Origin: Chlamydia suis
Lineage (GTDB): Bacteria > Chlamydiota > Chlamydiia > Chlamydiales > Chlamydiaceae
DNA: 64,000 bases
Direction: 5' to 3'
NCBI RefSeq assembly: GCF_900169085.1
Contig: NZ_LT821323.1
Location: 744,001-808,000 of the forward strand
A program made the position numbers and the translations under genes. Below the pieces are notes generated by a model. It was not told where the DNA came from and ran no database searches. It saw only the letters and a list, made by a program, of their open reading frames with translations. Of this stretch, positions 17,547 to 27,069 are shown piece after piece; the stretch's first letter is position 1, and every line of letters starts with the position of its first letter.

Positions 17547-20500
17547 TTAAAAAATTTGTAGAAAACCATTCCCTTCGGTATCAATGCCTCGAATAAACAC
17601 AAAGGCCATTTCAACTTGAAGAGAAGAATGGAATTGCTGAAGGAATCTGTTAGCAGCTTTTTTATACAAAGCTTCTTGTTTGTCTAATCCTTGTTGTTGT
17701 ACGTACAAAAGAAGTCGATCAGGAGAGTACTGGGAGGTTTGGTCTCCTAGAAAGGAGGTTTTCCAGTCGACAATAAAAAACTTTCCTTTGTGTTCAAAAA
17801 AAAGATCTACAATCCCCTGCCATAACGCTCCTTTTTCCTCCAGAAGAAAGGTTTCTTCTACCCGTATATTGTGGGGATGTACATCTTGTAGAGAAAAGGC
17901 TCCAGAAGCAAAAGGAAGCGGGGTTGAAAAAGCTTTATAAATTTTCTCTGCAATAGTGGGGGTAAATTCTTCTAAAGGAGAATTTTTCAATAAAGCTTGG
18001 GTCTTGTTGAAAATTTCTTCAAAAGAAGCTTGGAAACTTCCGGCTAAAGATTCTAGTACTTTGTGAATCAGAGTTCCTGTTAGAGAACCCCCAGGAAACA
18101 AAAGAGAAGAAGAATTCTCATGAAATAGTCCCGGGAAAAGAGAAGGCTCTATTGTGGAGGAAAAAGAGTAAATCGTTTGAGAAGGGAGTATTGGAAGGGA
18201 AAAAAAGTTCTGTTTTGGAAGAGGTGTAGAAGAAACTGGTTCGGAAGCACTTTCCGGAGGTTGCGTACTGGATGAGAATAATTCTGGATGGGAAGAAGTA
18301 AGAGTCTCTACTAAATGAGGAATGCTATCATGTTGTGTACTATGAGCATAGTTAGCAAGAGCTGAAAGTTTTTTAGTGCTAGGTGTCCGTTTCTCGACAT
18401 GGGAGTAAGGAATAAATAAAAATTTCTTAGCTCGAGTACAGGCTACATACATCTCTCGCATATGAACAGAAGAAGACTTTTCTTTGACTTTATTGAGACT
18501 AGAGCAAAAAACGACATCATATTCTAATCCCTTAGAAGAATGGACGGTGGTAATTTTTATCATATTCTCATCGTTAGATTGAGAAGAAAAAGAAAGTTCC
18601 TCGTCATACTTCCCAGTATCAAGAATCTTGATAAGATGGAAAAGTTTGTGGTAGGGATTTTCTGTGATTTTATCAAGATACAAGCAAAGCTCTTCTATTT
18701 CTTGAAAAATAATATCGCCAAGAGGCGTTTGTAATAAGGTTTCTCCTATGGTTTGGGAACCTATTTCTTCTTCCACCAGTTTGTAGAATGTTGCTAGTAA
18801 AGAATAGCGGTGAAGATATCTATTCAGCGTAAAAAATAGAGAAGAAAATGTTTTTAGCTGTAGGCGAATATCATTAGCAGAAAGGCTGAAAAGCCGACTT
18901 AACAAGACAGCTTGCATTTTTTGTTGATTGTCAGGGTAGAGAAGAGCCTCTAAGAGAAGAATAAGAAGATAGGGAGATTCTGTGCGATCAAAGATACGTT
19001 TTTCTTTGCAATATGCCATTGGAATCATGCTATGGGTAATTAGCTTGAGGGCTTGTGGGTAGTCTTGGACTAAGACTGCCATATTCCCGAATGGAATCGC
19101 GAAAGAAGAACGAAGATAAGAAGCCGTTTGGGTGATCCAAAGAGCCTCTTCCTGCACATCTTGTACGGAGAAGAAATGTACCGGGCTAAACTCTGCATAG
19201 GAAACGCTCTCGTTTCCTTTAGAGTGGAGAGGATGGTAGAGAATCGTTTGCGGAGACTGCAAAAAAGGAGAAGGCAGCGAGAATAAGTGATTAAGCGCCT
19301 GCATAAGTTGAGGGGTTGATCGGTAATTGGTATCCAATAACAGCTGCGCTTCTGTTGGGAAAGAGCTTTTTGCTTGCAGATAGGTGGGTAGGTCGGCGTT
19401 TCTCCATTCGTAAATGGATTGTTTCGGATCTCCAATAAGAAAAAGAGAGCCGGAATAATCAGGAGATGCAAATAGCTTAGAAAAAATTTGCCACTGACAT
19501 TTGTCTGTATCTTGAAACTCATCTATTAAAACGAGCTGAAATTGTTGACGTAGTAGAGATACCACGTGATTGTTCTGCGTAAGTAAAGATTCTAAAGTAG
19601 CGATGCTTTCATCATGAGAATAGGATTGTGCGCAATGTGTTTTTAGGTATTCCTGTACGTTTTTAAGAAGCGTGTGGAAAATGGCTTCTTTTTGGCAGAA
19701 GGGGTGCGCTAGTAATAACCAGTCTTTGAGAAAAGGCTCTAAAGGAGAAAAAGGTGCTCCTGTTTTCTTTTTATTTCGATTGTTTTCCTGAAATTTCTGA
19801 ACCATTGCAGGGAAAAAGAGTATGTCCAAAGAATTTGGGGCAGTTTCAAATTGTTGAACAAAAGCCGGGAGTTCCTGATCGATGGGCAAATCGATCTGTT
19901 TAAAGCGTGAAGCGTAAGCTTGTAACTCTTCGAGAGAAAGCGGAGCAAGGTGTTTGTATTGAGCAACCCAGTCATCTAATTTTTGCAAAAATGTCGATAA
20001 AGGGGGAAGCGCAAGATGCGGTGTGGAAGCATAGTCTTGAAGAAGTCTCTCAGAAAGATGGCGAGTTTGTTGGGTTGTCGCGCGATGATGGTAGGATAAG
20101 AAAGCAAATTGTTTAGGAGAAAGAACAGCCTCCCAAAGGTTGTCTCTTAGGTAATCTAGAATGTGTTGTTGAATGGTTTGTGGTTCGGAGAAGAGGGAGG
20201 AATGGGGAATTGGTTGTATCCAAGGAAAATGGTGTTCTAAAGCAAAACGACAGAATCCATGAATCGTAAAAATGTTCATTTCATCTAAAGTAGCAAGACT
20301 GTTACGAATTTTGATGTAAAGCTGCTTTACTTTTGCATCTGAAGAAGGGATATAGGGGGGTAGGGGCGTTCCCGGATGAGCAAGTGCTTGAGAAAAAAGA
20401 GACAAGGCTTGCTTAAGACAAGCTTGAATACGTAATTTTAATTCGTTAGTAGCTGCATTAGTAAAAGTAACGACTAAAATATTCTTAGTCTGTTCAACAG

Positions 20501-20627
20501 ACTCTTCAAGGAGGGAACGAAGAATAACCTGTTCTATGGTAAAGGTTTTTCCTGTACCTGCGGAGGCTTCTAGGAAAAATTTGCCAGAAACAGAAGTCGT
20601 CGGTAAAAAAATATCGAAAGAGCTCAT
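17547..20627 (-). CDS. recB: Exonuclease V (RecBCD) subunit RecB
   Basis: UvrD-type helicase plus nuclease of the RecBCD double-strand-break repair enzyme, 1026 residues. The Walker A motif ASAGTGKT is at residues 21-28, the Walker B/motif II LIDEFQDTD near 370, GDPKQSIYEWRNAD near 400, and the motif V segment HSSKGLEYDVVF near 700. The C-terminal RecB nuclease has GTLIHKVLE, GIVDLFFEHKGKFFIVDWKTSF, with the D...DxK catalytic residues. It starts 7 bp after recC, so the two are cotranscribed. It converges on mreC with only 12 bp between stops. Confidence 0.95.
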   Translation of the reverse strand: MSSFDIFLPTTSVSGKFFLEASAGTGKTFTIEQVILRSLLEESVEQTKNILVVTFTNAATNELKLRIQACLKQALSLFSQALAHPGTPLPPYIPSSDAKVKQLYIKIRNSLATLDEMNIFTIHGFCRFALEHHFPWIQPIPHSSLFSEPQTIQQHILDYLRDNLWEAVLSPKQFAFLSYHHRATTQQTRHLSERLLQDYASTPHLALPPLSTFLQKLDDWVAQYKHLAPLSLEELQAYASRFKQIDLPIDQELPAFVQQFETAPNSLDILFFPAMVQKFQENNRNKKKTGAPFSPLEPFLKDWLLLAHPFCQKEAIFHTLLKNVQEYLKTHCAQSYSHDESIATLESLLTQNNHVVSLLRQQFQLVLIDEFQDTDKCQWQIFSKLFASPDYSGSLFLIGDPKQSIYEWRNADLPTYLQAKSSFPTEAQLLLDTNYRSTPQLMQALNHLFSLPSPFLQSPQTILYHPLHSKGNESVSYAEFSPVHFFSVQDVQEEALWITQTASYLRSSFAIPFGNMAVLVQDYPQALKLITHSMIPMAYCKEKRIFDRTESPYLLILLLEALLYPDNQQKMQAVLLSRLFSLSANDIRLQLKTFSSLFFTLNRYLHRYSLLATFYKLVEEEIGSQTIGETLLQTPLGDIIFQEIEELCLYLDKITENPYHKLFHLIKILDTGKYDEELSFSSQSNDENMIKITTVHSSKGLEYDVVFCSSLNKVKEKSSSVHMREMYVACTRAKKFLFIPYSHVEKRTPSTKKLSALANYAHSTQHDSIPHLVETLTSSHPELFSSSTQPPESASEPVSSTPLPKQNFFSLPILPSQTIYSFSSTIEPSLFPGLFHENSSSLLFPGGSLTGTLIHKVLESLAGSFQASFEEIFNKTQALLKNSPLEEFTPTIAEKIYKAFSTPLPFASGAFSLQDVHPHNIRVEETFLLEEKGALWQGIVDLFFEHKGKFFIVDWKTSFLGDQTSQYSPDRLLLYVQQQGLDKQEALYKKAANRFLQQFHSSLQVEMAFVFIRGIDTEGNGFLQIF

Positions 20628-20634
20628 ATCCCTT

Positions 20635-23600
20635 CTATTGAGTGTCTTGATTTATAAAAAGAGAGAGAAGCTGTGAGAGCGTATCCTTAGAAAGCCCAGA
20701 GCAAATCTCTTCTGTATCACGGTTATGGAATAGCCAAAAGCTACTGGTTAGCGGATCTTCTTCTCCATCTAACAGTTTTTTTATAGAGTCAGAGGCTGAG
20801 TCTATTTTTTTCATGTATTCCCAAGCCTGAGCAGAAGGGAGAGGTATGGCGTTGTTCTGTAGATGGTTGTAAAGGTTAATGGCTCGGATCAAATATGCTT
20901 CTGGAGAAGAAAAAGGCGGGGATATCGGTTCTATATTGTGAAAAGAGACTCGTAGTATGGTAGCTTCTTTAGGAAGAAGATGAGCTGCTTGAAGAATCGC
21001 TAAAGAGAGGTAAGCTTCTAGATAGGTTTCGAGTTCGAAAGAATTTTTGGGAATAGCAGGTGATGTACGAGCTTTTCTAAAAGCTTCGTCTGGAAGCATA
21101 GAAAATAAATATACTCCTTGTGAGCACGCTCCACGAATCTCTCCCTGAAGAGAAACGTTATGTTCTGGGAGGGAGAGAACGAGGGGTGGGAGATGCTTAT
21201 CATGAGGACTATTAAGATCGTGGAAAAGTTGATCAGAAAATACAACGGAAAAAGGAGCAAGGGAGAGATCTTGTCGTAGAAATGCCACACGTTTGTTTAT
21301 AGCTTCTTGTGTCTGAGTGTATAGGGACTCTGTAAAGGTTGAAAGATAGTTCGTTGTGGGTGAAGGAGAGCGAGAAGATAGTTGATAGTCCCAGAAAGCT
21401 TTCGCGTCGTATGCACTAGGAAAAACTTTTTCCGCTTTTGAGAAAAGGGTTCTAGGGTGAAAAGAAAGATTGTGCTGAGCATGAAGGAAAAAATTTAGCG
21501 GGTCTTTAAAAGCCTTTATCAGATGTTTTAGGGATAGATGTGTTGGGGCGGGTTTAGTTGTTGCCTGGGTGAAAAGCGAGGGCGCCTTGTTTTGTGCCGG
21601 AGTGGCTTGGGCCATACGGTAGAAAACTTGATAGGATTGATGTAGTGGGGTGGTAGAAAAGTTTTCTTTTGCGTACAGCTTTCCAGAAAGATTCTCTTCT
21701 TGAATGGGCACAGCATCTAACAGGTGTTTAAGAGCAGAACAGGGTAAAGCGGGATTTTTTGAGGAGGAAAGATAGCTGATATGGAGCTGGTGTTTTGTAG
21801 AAACGAGCGTTTGTAGAAAATGAAGATTGTCTTCATCCTCTGTGGAAGAAAAGAAAAAATCTTCCTGCATAAGCGAAGGGTCTATAAGAAAACTTGTGTC
21901 TAGGGAAAGATCTTTTTTGTTAGCACCAAGAACAAAAGTATATCCTTTTGGAATGAGGCTCAGGCTATTTAAAGATCCCACAAAGGGGCCCGGCTGATTA
22001 TATAACTGACTGTGACCAGGAATATGAGAAAGGAAATCTAAGCAAAACTCTATAAAGATAGTTAAAGGACAGGAAGCTTGCGCAAAAGGTTGTAGAGTTC
22101 TGGATAGGGAAACCAGCAAAGCGTGTTCTTCTGCAGAAAGAAGGAAGATTTTTTCTAATGCTAAAAAGATCTGCTGTGAGTGGAGCTCATAGGTTTTTTC
22201 TTTGCTGTCTGCGTAATGAGCCACTATTTGTTGCAATGCGTCAAGTAGCGGAATAACGGTTTCCCAAGTCTCTACTTCATTCACCTCTCCCGAGTCATCT
22301 ATGAAGGGATACTCATCGAGAATTTTGTGGATGAGTTGAGTAAGCGGAGGAGATTTTTTGGATAAAGACTTCCAGTAACTCGAGAGTTTATAAGAAAGGA
22401 ACCGTAATTTTGTCGTTTCCAAAGGGACGACAAGATCTGGATGTGAAAGAAGGCGTAGTAAGTCATGCAGAGAGTCTTTAGAGAATAAGAATGCTACGAC
22501 TAACAACAGTTTGTTTTTTAGTTCACGGGTTTGAGATTTTTCTGTTTTTGTTAAATACAAAGGGAGATGAGGTTCAAATACACCCTTTAAGAGCGGTTCA
22601 TATTTGGCGAGGTTAGAAGAAACGATGAATATTTCTTCGGTAGGGACTCCAGAGTGCAGTAGTTGAGAAATTATAGAAAATATTTGGTGAACCTCTCGTA
22701 AGGCCGAAGGCGCCTGACGAACAAAAATAGTTTGTGGAGATTTGGCAAAGAGCTCTTTGTCTATAGGCTGTAGATGAAAAAAGCTGTCTTTTACAATGTG
22801 TAAAGAAGAGGTTTTTTCATAAGGCTGAAAAAGCTCTTCATAAGGGACGCTATAATCTAAAAAGAAATTTTGTAAAGACTGGGATCGATGTGCAAGGTTG
22901 GCTAGAAGAGCTAGGCGATCGGTTAATATGTATTTTTCCCAGGTCTCCTGGTAAGGCTCTGGGATTTTTGAAGAAAGCCGAGCCATAGCTTTATCTGACA
23001 ACAAATCTCCAAAATACGCTGCACTAGGAGAAAAACAATAGAAGTGCACAGGGAAATGTTTCCCTAAGGCAACGAAAAACGAGGCTACATGCTGAGGGAG
23101 CTGGGGATATCCAAAAATGTGTAAAGAACAAGGGTATTTAGGGGGGTGAGCTAAAATCGAAGAAAAAATAGTTTCTAGTGGAGTGTAGGCGGTTTTAAGC
23201 TGATCAAAGATTTGTTTATAATAAGGGTTGTTGGTTGTGGGTTCTTGAGAGAAAGAATAAAATTTTTTAAAAAGAGAAGAAAGTTTTTGTAAATGAACGT
23301 AGGAGACTTCCGAAGAAGAGTTAAAAGAGGTCTCTCTTAACAAGTTATAAATGTGCAATGGAAGGGTAATGTGATCGGGGGTAGAGAGATCGGCCAGACG
23401 CGTTCCCGTAAATAAGTATTTGACAAAAGCGTCGAAAGAGGCAAAAATGTGTGTCCCCATGAAGATGTGATTGGATGAAGCCTTTACCAATTCTCTTCGT
23501 AACCAGTGATCTGTGTCTGAGCTCGGCACCAGGATCCATCGTTTTGTCATGGGAGTTTGGTTGATAGAGAACAGATCTTGAGCGAGTTTAGCTAACAGGA

Positions 23601-23649
23601 CTTCTGGATAGTTGCTAAATGTTGCTTGGCTGTGAGATAGTTCATTCAT
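20635..23649 (-). CDS. recC: Exonuclease V (RecBCD) subunit RecC
   Basis: Scaffold and Chi-recognition subunit of RecBCD, 1004 residues. It resembles an inactivated SF1 helicase: SIISQLLHSGVPTEEIFIVSSNLAKYEPLL near 325, and an inactive nuclease-like C-terminal part (DPLNFFLHAQHN near 705). No intact Walker A is seen, as expected. It is directly upstream of recB. Its start codon is only 11 bp from the start of the divergent ygeD, so its promoter must lie within ygeD sequence. Confidence 0.9.
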   Translation of the reverse strand: MNELSHSQATFSNYPEVLLAKLAQDLFSINQTPMTKRWILVPSSDTDHWLRRELVKASSNHIFMGTHIFASFDAFVKYLFTGTRLADLSTPDHITLPLHIYNLLRETSFNSSSEVSYVHLQKLSSLFKKFYSFSQEPTTNNPYYKQIFDQLKTAYTPLETIFSSILAHPPKYPCSLHIFGYPQLPQHVASFFVALGKHFPVHFYCFSPSAAYFGDLLSDKAMARLSSKIPEPYQETWEKYILTDRLALLANLAHRSQSLQNFFLDYSVPYEELFQPYEKTSSLHIVKDSFFHLQPIDKELFAKSPQTIFVRQAPSALREVHQIFSIISQLLHSGVPTEEIFIVSSNLAKYEPLLKGVFEPHLPLYLTKTEKSQTRELKNKLLLVVAFLFSKDSLHDLLRLLSHPDLVVPLETTKLRFLSYKLSSYWKSLSKKSPPLTQLIHKILDEYPFIDDSGEVNEVETWETVIPLLDALQQIVAHYADSKEKTYELHSQQIFLALEKIFLLSAEEHALLVSLSRTLQPFAQASCPLTIFIEFCLDFLSHIPGHSQLYNQPGPFVGSLNSLSLIPKGYTFVLGANKKDLSLDTSFLIDPSLMQEDFFFSSTEDEDNLHFLQTLVSTKHQLHISYLSSSKNPALPCSALKHLLDAVPIQEENLSGKLYAKENFSTTPLHQSYQVFYRMAQATPAQNKAPSLFTQATTKPAPTHLSLKHLIKAFKDPLNFFLHAQHNLSFHPRTLFSKAEKVFPSAYDAKAFWDYQLSSRSPSPTTNYLSTFTESLYTQTQEAINKRVAFLRQDLSLAPFSVVFSDQLFHDLNSPHDKHLPPLVLSLPEHNVSLQGEIRGACSQGVYLFSMLPDEAFRKARTSPAIPKNSFELETYLEAYLSLAILQAAHLLPKEATILRVSFHNIEPISPPFSSPEAYLIRAINLYNHLQNNAIPLPSAQAWEYMKKIDSASDSIKKLLDGEEDPLTSSFWLFHNRDTEEICSGLSKDTLSQLLSLFINQDTQ

Positions 23650-23660
23650 CGGATGGGTTC

Positions 23661-25340
23661 ATGAGTAGTGTTGCTAGGAAACGATCTTTCCGGGCTTTGG
23701 TCGTTACACATTTTCTTACGATTATAAACGACAATCTCTATAAGTTTCTTTTAGTTTTTTCCTTGTTAGAAGGAAAAAACTTAGAAGAAAACGCAAGAAT
23801 TCTTTCTTTAGTCAGTTTCTTTTTCGCGCTGCCCTATATCTTGCTAGCTCCATTCTCTGGAAGTTTGGCGGATCGTTTTCAAAAACGAAATATTATTTTG
23901 TTGACTCGCGTAGTAGAAATTTTTTGCGCGATTTTGGGGGTGTACTTCTTTCATATCCACTCTGTTATGGGAGGATATCTTGTTTTGGTGTTGATGGCTT
24001 GTCATTCCGCGATTTTTGGCCCAGCAAAAATGGGTATATTGCCGGAAATGCTTCCCTTAGAGGAGCTGTCTAAAGCCAATGGATCGATGACTGCGGCGAC
24101 ATATTCTGGGAGTATTTTAGGGTCCTGTCTAGCCCCTCTTATGGTTGATTTAACCAAAGATTTTGTAACAAACAGCTATGAATTATCGGCTTGTTTTTGT
24201 GTGGCTTCTTCTATTTTAAGTTTATTTGTCGCTTTAAGAATCCGCGCGAGCAATGTCAAAAACAAAGGCCAAAAAATTGCATATGTAAGCTTTAAAAATT
24301 TGTGGGCGGTCTTTCTGGAAACGCGAAATATTGCCTACTTGACGGTTTCGGTTTTCCTCGTTGCCTTCTTTCTTTTTGTCGGGGCTTATGTGCAACTACA
24401 AATTATTCCTTTTGTAGAATTTACTTTGGGATATTCGAAGCATTATGGGGCATACCTGTTCCCTATTGTTGCGGTGGGAATGGGAGTTGGCTCTTATATG
24501 GCGGGATGGATATCTGGAAAGGATATCAAACTTGGGTTTTCTCCATTAGCTGCCGTTGGGGTAGGGCTTTCTATGATGGTCCTCTGTTTGCTTTCGTTTT
24601 CGATAACCGCGGTGCTTTTGCTTCTTTTTTGTCTGGGGCTTTTCGGAGGGATCTATCAAGTCCCTTTGCATGCATATATCCAGTTTGTAAGCCCGGAACA
24701 TAAAAGAGGCCAAGTATTGGCCTTAAACAATTTTTTAGATTTCTCTGGGGTTTTATTAGCTGCTGGGTTTGTTCGGCTACTAGGCTCTGGTTTACACTTA
24801 ACGCCAGATCAAAGTTTTCTATATATGGGCTCTCTGGTCGTGTGTTTTGCCGTGCTTTCTCTGTGGTTGCTGAAGGAGCAGGTGTATCGGTTATTGTTAA
24901 CACGAGTTTTAAGAAGGCAGTTAGGTCAGAGCTTTTCTTCTCCCAAGGCAGAAGATGTGAGCTGCTTTTTTGTTTCCGCGACTTCTTACAAGGAAGCGCG
25001 ACGGATTCTCGCGCTTTTCCCAAAAACGATACGCAGCCGCATGTTCATTCTAGATAAAAAACTCCAACCAGGCTGGACGACCTACTTAATCCCGCATTGT
25101 GTAACTACTGTTTTTTCCTATGGGATAGAGGGGCAAGCTTTTGTGGATTGGATAGATCTGCAAGTGCGAGAAATTCATGAGCTGCTCAAGAAACAACCTT
25201 CTTTAGGAGTGGTGTGTCTTGGAGATCAGTCTCAGAGTCAATTTTTCTTTGCTCAATTACAAGCTTCAGGGGTGTCTATGCGAAATGTAACATTGGTTCA
25301 AGACCCTGGGCCAAAGTATTCTTTACTTTTAGCCGAATGA
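23661..25340 (+). CDS. ygeD: YgeD/LplT-like MFS transporter with C-terminal extension
   Basis: Major-facilitator protein related to the lysophospholipid transporter LplT, with about 12 membrane helices in the first 400 residues. Family motifs: TIINDNLYKFLLVF near 20, LAPFSGSLADRFQKRNI near 68 (the GxLaDRxxkR loop). E. coli LplT has about 400 residues; here about 150 extra residues follow (from RQLGQSFSSPKAED onward), an unnamed soluble domain. The frame is open to 23619, but the ATG at 23661 (MSSVARKRSF) fits the family better and gives 559 residues. It is divergent from recC with 11 bp between starts. Substrate is inferred only. Confidence 0.82.
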   Translation: MSSVARKRSFRALVVTHFLTIINDNLYKFLLVFSLLEGKNLEENARILSLVSFFFALPYILLAPFSGSLADRFQKRNIILLTRVVEIFCAILGVYFFHIHSVMGGYLVLVLMACHSAIFGPAKMGILPEMLPLEELSKANGSMTAATYSGSILGSCLAPLMVDLTKDFVTNSYELSACFCVASSILSLFVALRIRASNVKNKGQKIAYVSFKNLWAVFLETRNIAYLTVSVFLVAFFLFVGAYVQLQIIPFVEFTLGYSKHYGAYLFPIVAVGMGVGSYMAGWISGKDIKLGFSPLAAVGVGLSMMVLCLLSFSITAVLLLLFCLGLFGGIYQVPLHAYIQFVSPEHKRGQVLALNNFLDFSGVLLAAGFVRLLGSGLHLTPDQSFLYMGSLVVCFAVLSLWLLKEQVYRLLLTRVLRRQLGQSFSSPKAEDVSCFFVSATSYKEARRILALFPKTIRSRMFILDKKLQPGWTTYLIPHCVTTVFSYGIEGQAFVDWIDLQVREIHELLKKQPSLGVVCLGDQSQSQFFFAQLQASGVSMRNVTLVQDPGPKYSLLLAE

Positions 25341-25353
25341 AAGTTGTGTAGAT

Positions 25354-25374
25354 AGCTATTTAAGTGAAATAGCT
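25354..25374. terminator. Hairpin between convergent ygeD and the metalloprotease-like gene
   Basis: AGCTATTT (25354-25361) pairs with AAATAGCT (25367-25374) round a 5-base loop. It spans the stop codon of the minus-strand gene and lies 14 bp after ygeD. Without T runs, termination is only a possibility. Confidence 0.4.
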
Positions 25375-26175
25375 CTGATAAATTTGCCTCCACCGAACGC
25401 TTTTGAGTTTTTCTTTTCGAGCAAAGTCTTCTAGTACTGCTGTGGGTTGCGTAGCAAACAAACGGATTTCTTTATCTGTTAGACGAAGGAGAACCCAGAG
25501 AGGTTCTATACCTAAAAGTTTGCGAATTTTTTTCTTTGCTTTATGAAATAGACTCTGGGTTCGAAATAATCGAAAAAGAAAGAAAACATTGGGGCAAAAT
25601 ATACAGAAGAAACCTATCCAAGGAAACCAAGGAAATAAAAAGGCGCCAAATAGAACGAAAAAAAGAAAAAAATGAGTCTCTCCTGTTGAGCGAAATAAGG
25701 GGCCCAAAAACCTTCTCCAACAATGTTTAGAAGTGCTGTATGCGAGCACTTCTTCAAACATCGGCTCGTAAAATTTCATGCGCACAGCATGGATAGCTTC
25801 GTGAGAGAGCACTTCTTCTTTAGAAAAAAAACCAAACCAGAAAGAAGCTTTTTTAAACTGTTTACGTAGTTGAATGGTTACCCGATTATCCATAATCCAT
25901 GTACACCCGGCTTCCCAGGCGTCAAGGCTTTCATTAGAGTAAGAAACTTCTAAAAATGTTGGGTTGATATCGTATTGTTTTTGCAGTTCCGGGGGGAAGG
26001 GAGTCGGGTGTGTAGGGGCTTTTGCTAAGGTTTGGTCTACTCGTAGAAAAAAAGCCTGTTTTTCCTCTTCCGGACCAGCAATAAAGCCTTCTTTATTGAG
26101 CTGGAGTAAATCATTGTAGGAATCCAACGAAGGGGGAGAAGAAAGAAATTCAAGCTTTTTCAAGGTTGTTCTCAA
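25360..26175 (-). CDS. Putative membrane zinc metalloprotease (CT642-like)
   Basis: A 271-residue protein with the motif HEAIH at residues 125-129 (in EEVLSHEAIHAVRMKFYEP) and EEVLAYSTSK at 141-150, so an HExxH zinc signature with a possible third glutamate ligand 12-13 residues on. After it come two hydrophobic segments (about 168-205, FFLFFVLFGAFLF, IGFFCIFCPNVFFLF). The C-terminus is basic. The only start in frame is TTG at 26175 (or TTG at 26163); an in-frame stop lies upstream, and no good ribosome site is seen. It has been left as hypothetical in the annotations I remember. Proteolytic function is inference from the motif. Confidence 0.6.
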   Translation of the reverse strand: MRTTLKKLEFLSSPPSLDSYNDLLQLNKEGFIAGPEEEKQAFFLRVDQTLAKAPTHPTPFPPELQKQYDINPTFLEVSYSNESLDAWEAGCTWIMDNRVTIQLRKQFKKASFWFGFFSKEEVLSHEAIHAVRMKFYEPMFEEVLAYSTSKHCWRRFLGPLFRSTGETHFFLFFVLFGAFLFPWFPWIGFFCIFCPNVFFLFRLFRTQSLFHKAKKKIRKLLGIEPLWVLLRLTDKEIRLFATQPTAVLEDFARKEKLKSVRWRQIYQSYFT

Positions 26176-26292
26176 AGTTTGGGGCTACGGAAAAAGGCTC
26201 CAAGTTCTATTTTTTAGAGAGGAGTTTAGAGATTTCACCATACGCCAGAGGAGTTTTTTTGCCAAAGAATAGCGGGTTATTAAAGTGTTGGC

Positions 26293-26787
26293 AAATCCGA
26301 GATCTCACCTAGCTATAAAGGCTTAGTTTGTTTGCAAGCAACAAGATTGACAGCTTGCGGTAGCGGGGTGTTTAAAAAGTCTCGCTCAGTAAAGCGAATG
26401 TCCTTGACTTTTTCCTGAGACCCAATGATATTGGGTCCCGGGAAGGCTTGGAAGGCTTACTATCCTGCAAATTCTTGCTGCGGTTAGAAGGTTCCGCACA
26501 GTTACTAAAAGTCGTTAATCTGGAAAGCTTCAAGGCTTTTTCCCGGCAGTTCTTTTATCAATTTTATTGGCGGCAAGGTTAACCCCCGTTCAAAGTTCCT
26601 GACAAGGCTTTGCGTTAAAGCCTTATGATACAGGGTCGTGCATTAAAGTTTTGTAAAGAAGCCGAATTTTCTGTGTCGCTATTCTACGAGCGAGCTTCTT
26701 TTGTTCCTTGGGAAGAATGCAAAGTCTAGTCGTTCGAAAGGCTCCGAAGTGGCGGGTTGCGTGTCTTGAAGTTAAAAGACGCTTTTT
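26293..26787 (+). ncRNA. Possible structured noncoding RNA
   Basis: A candidate transcript of about 500 bases. A weak promoter (TTGCCA 26259-26264, 16-bp spacer, TAAAGT 26281-26286) precedes it. Inside are an 8-bp perfect hairpin with flanking pairs (26419-26437) and an 8-bp hairpin with 5-base loop (26604-26624). It ends with a bulged stem (26759-26767 with 26776-26782) and TTTTT at 26783-26787. No family is recognised; the ends are inferred. Confidence 0.35.
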
Positions 26788-26985
26788 GTTTATGGATATA
26801 GGAATTTCGTAACCAAGAAGGGTTCTATACAAAGAGAAAAAAACTAACAGCTCAATTTTCACTGTTGTTTTTGAATCGTTTTTTAGTAAGGGCACGAAAT
26901 TGTAAGTTTTTTAATAAGAGTAATTAAAAAAAAGAATCTTCTGACAGGGCATAAAAATCAGAGAAGGTAAATAGAGAGGGACTAA

Positions 26986-26991
26986 TATAAT
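26986..26991 (+). promoter_or_regulatory. Predicted -10 element of topA
   Basis: A perfect TATAAT (26986-26991) lies 78 bp before the topA start, with no good -35 box. A run of twelve T then seven A (27007-27025) follows in the leader. Confidence 0.4.
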
Positions 26992-27069
26992 CGTATAAGA
27001 AAAAGGTTTTTTTTTTTTAAAAAAAGCTTTTGTGCGAGAGACCGTGATCCCGCTTATTGGCATTGGTAT

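Larger units (their letters stand above)
26176..27069. other. 0.9-kb intergenic region before topA
   Basis: No convincing protein gene is seen. The plus strand has several strong hairpins (26412-26444, 26604-26624), a possible promoter near 26259-26286, and a terminator-like hairpin with T run at 26759-26787. I compared it by eye with tmRNA, RNase P RNA and SRP RNA and found none of their conserved sequences. The last 130 bp carry the topA leader. Confidence 0.6.

Noticed and set aside
23619..23660. ygeD start at 23619
   Set aside because: The extra 14 residues run into the recC start region and do not resemble the family.
26176..26800. tmRNA or RNase P RNA
   Set aside because: None of the conserved core sequences of either RNA (tRNA-like ends with tag frame; AAAGTCCGGGC and ACAGAA cores) could be found.
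26623..26895. 90-codon minus-strand frame before topA
   Set aside because: Basic, without recognisable domain, and lies antisense over a hairpin-rich stretch; better explained as chance.
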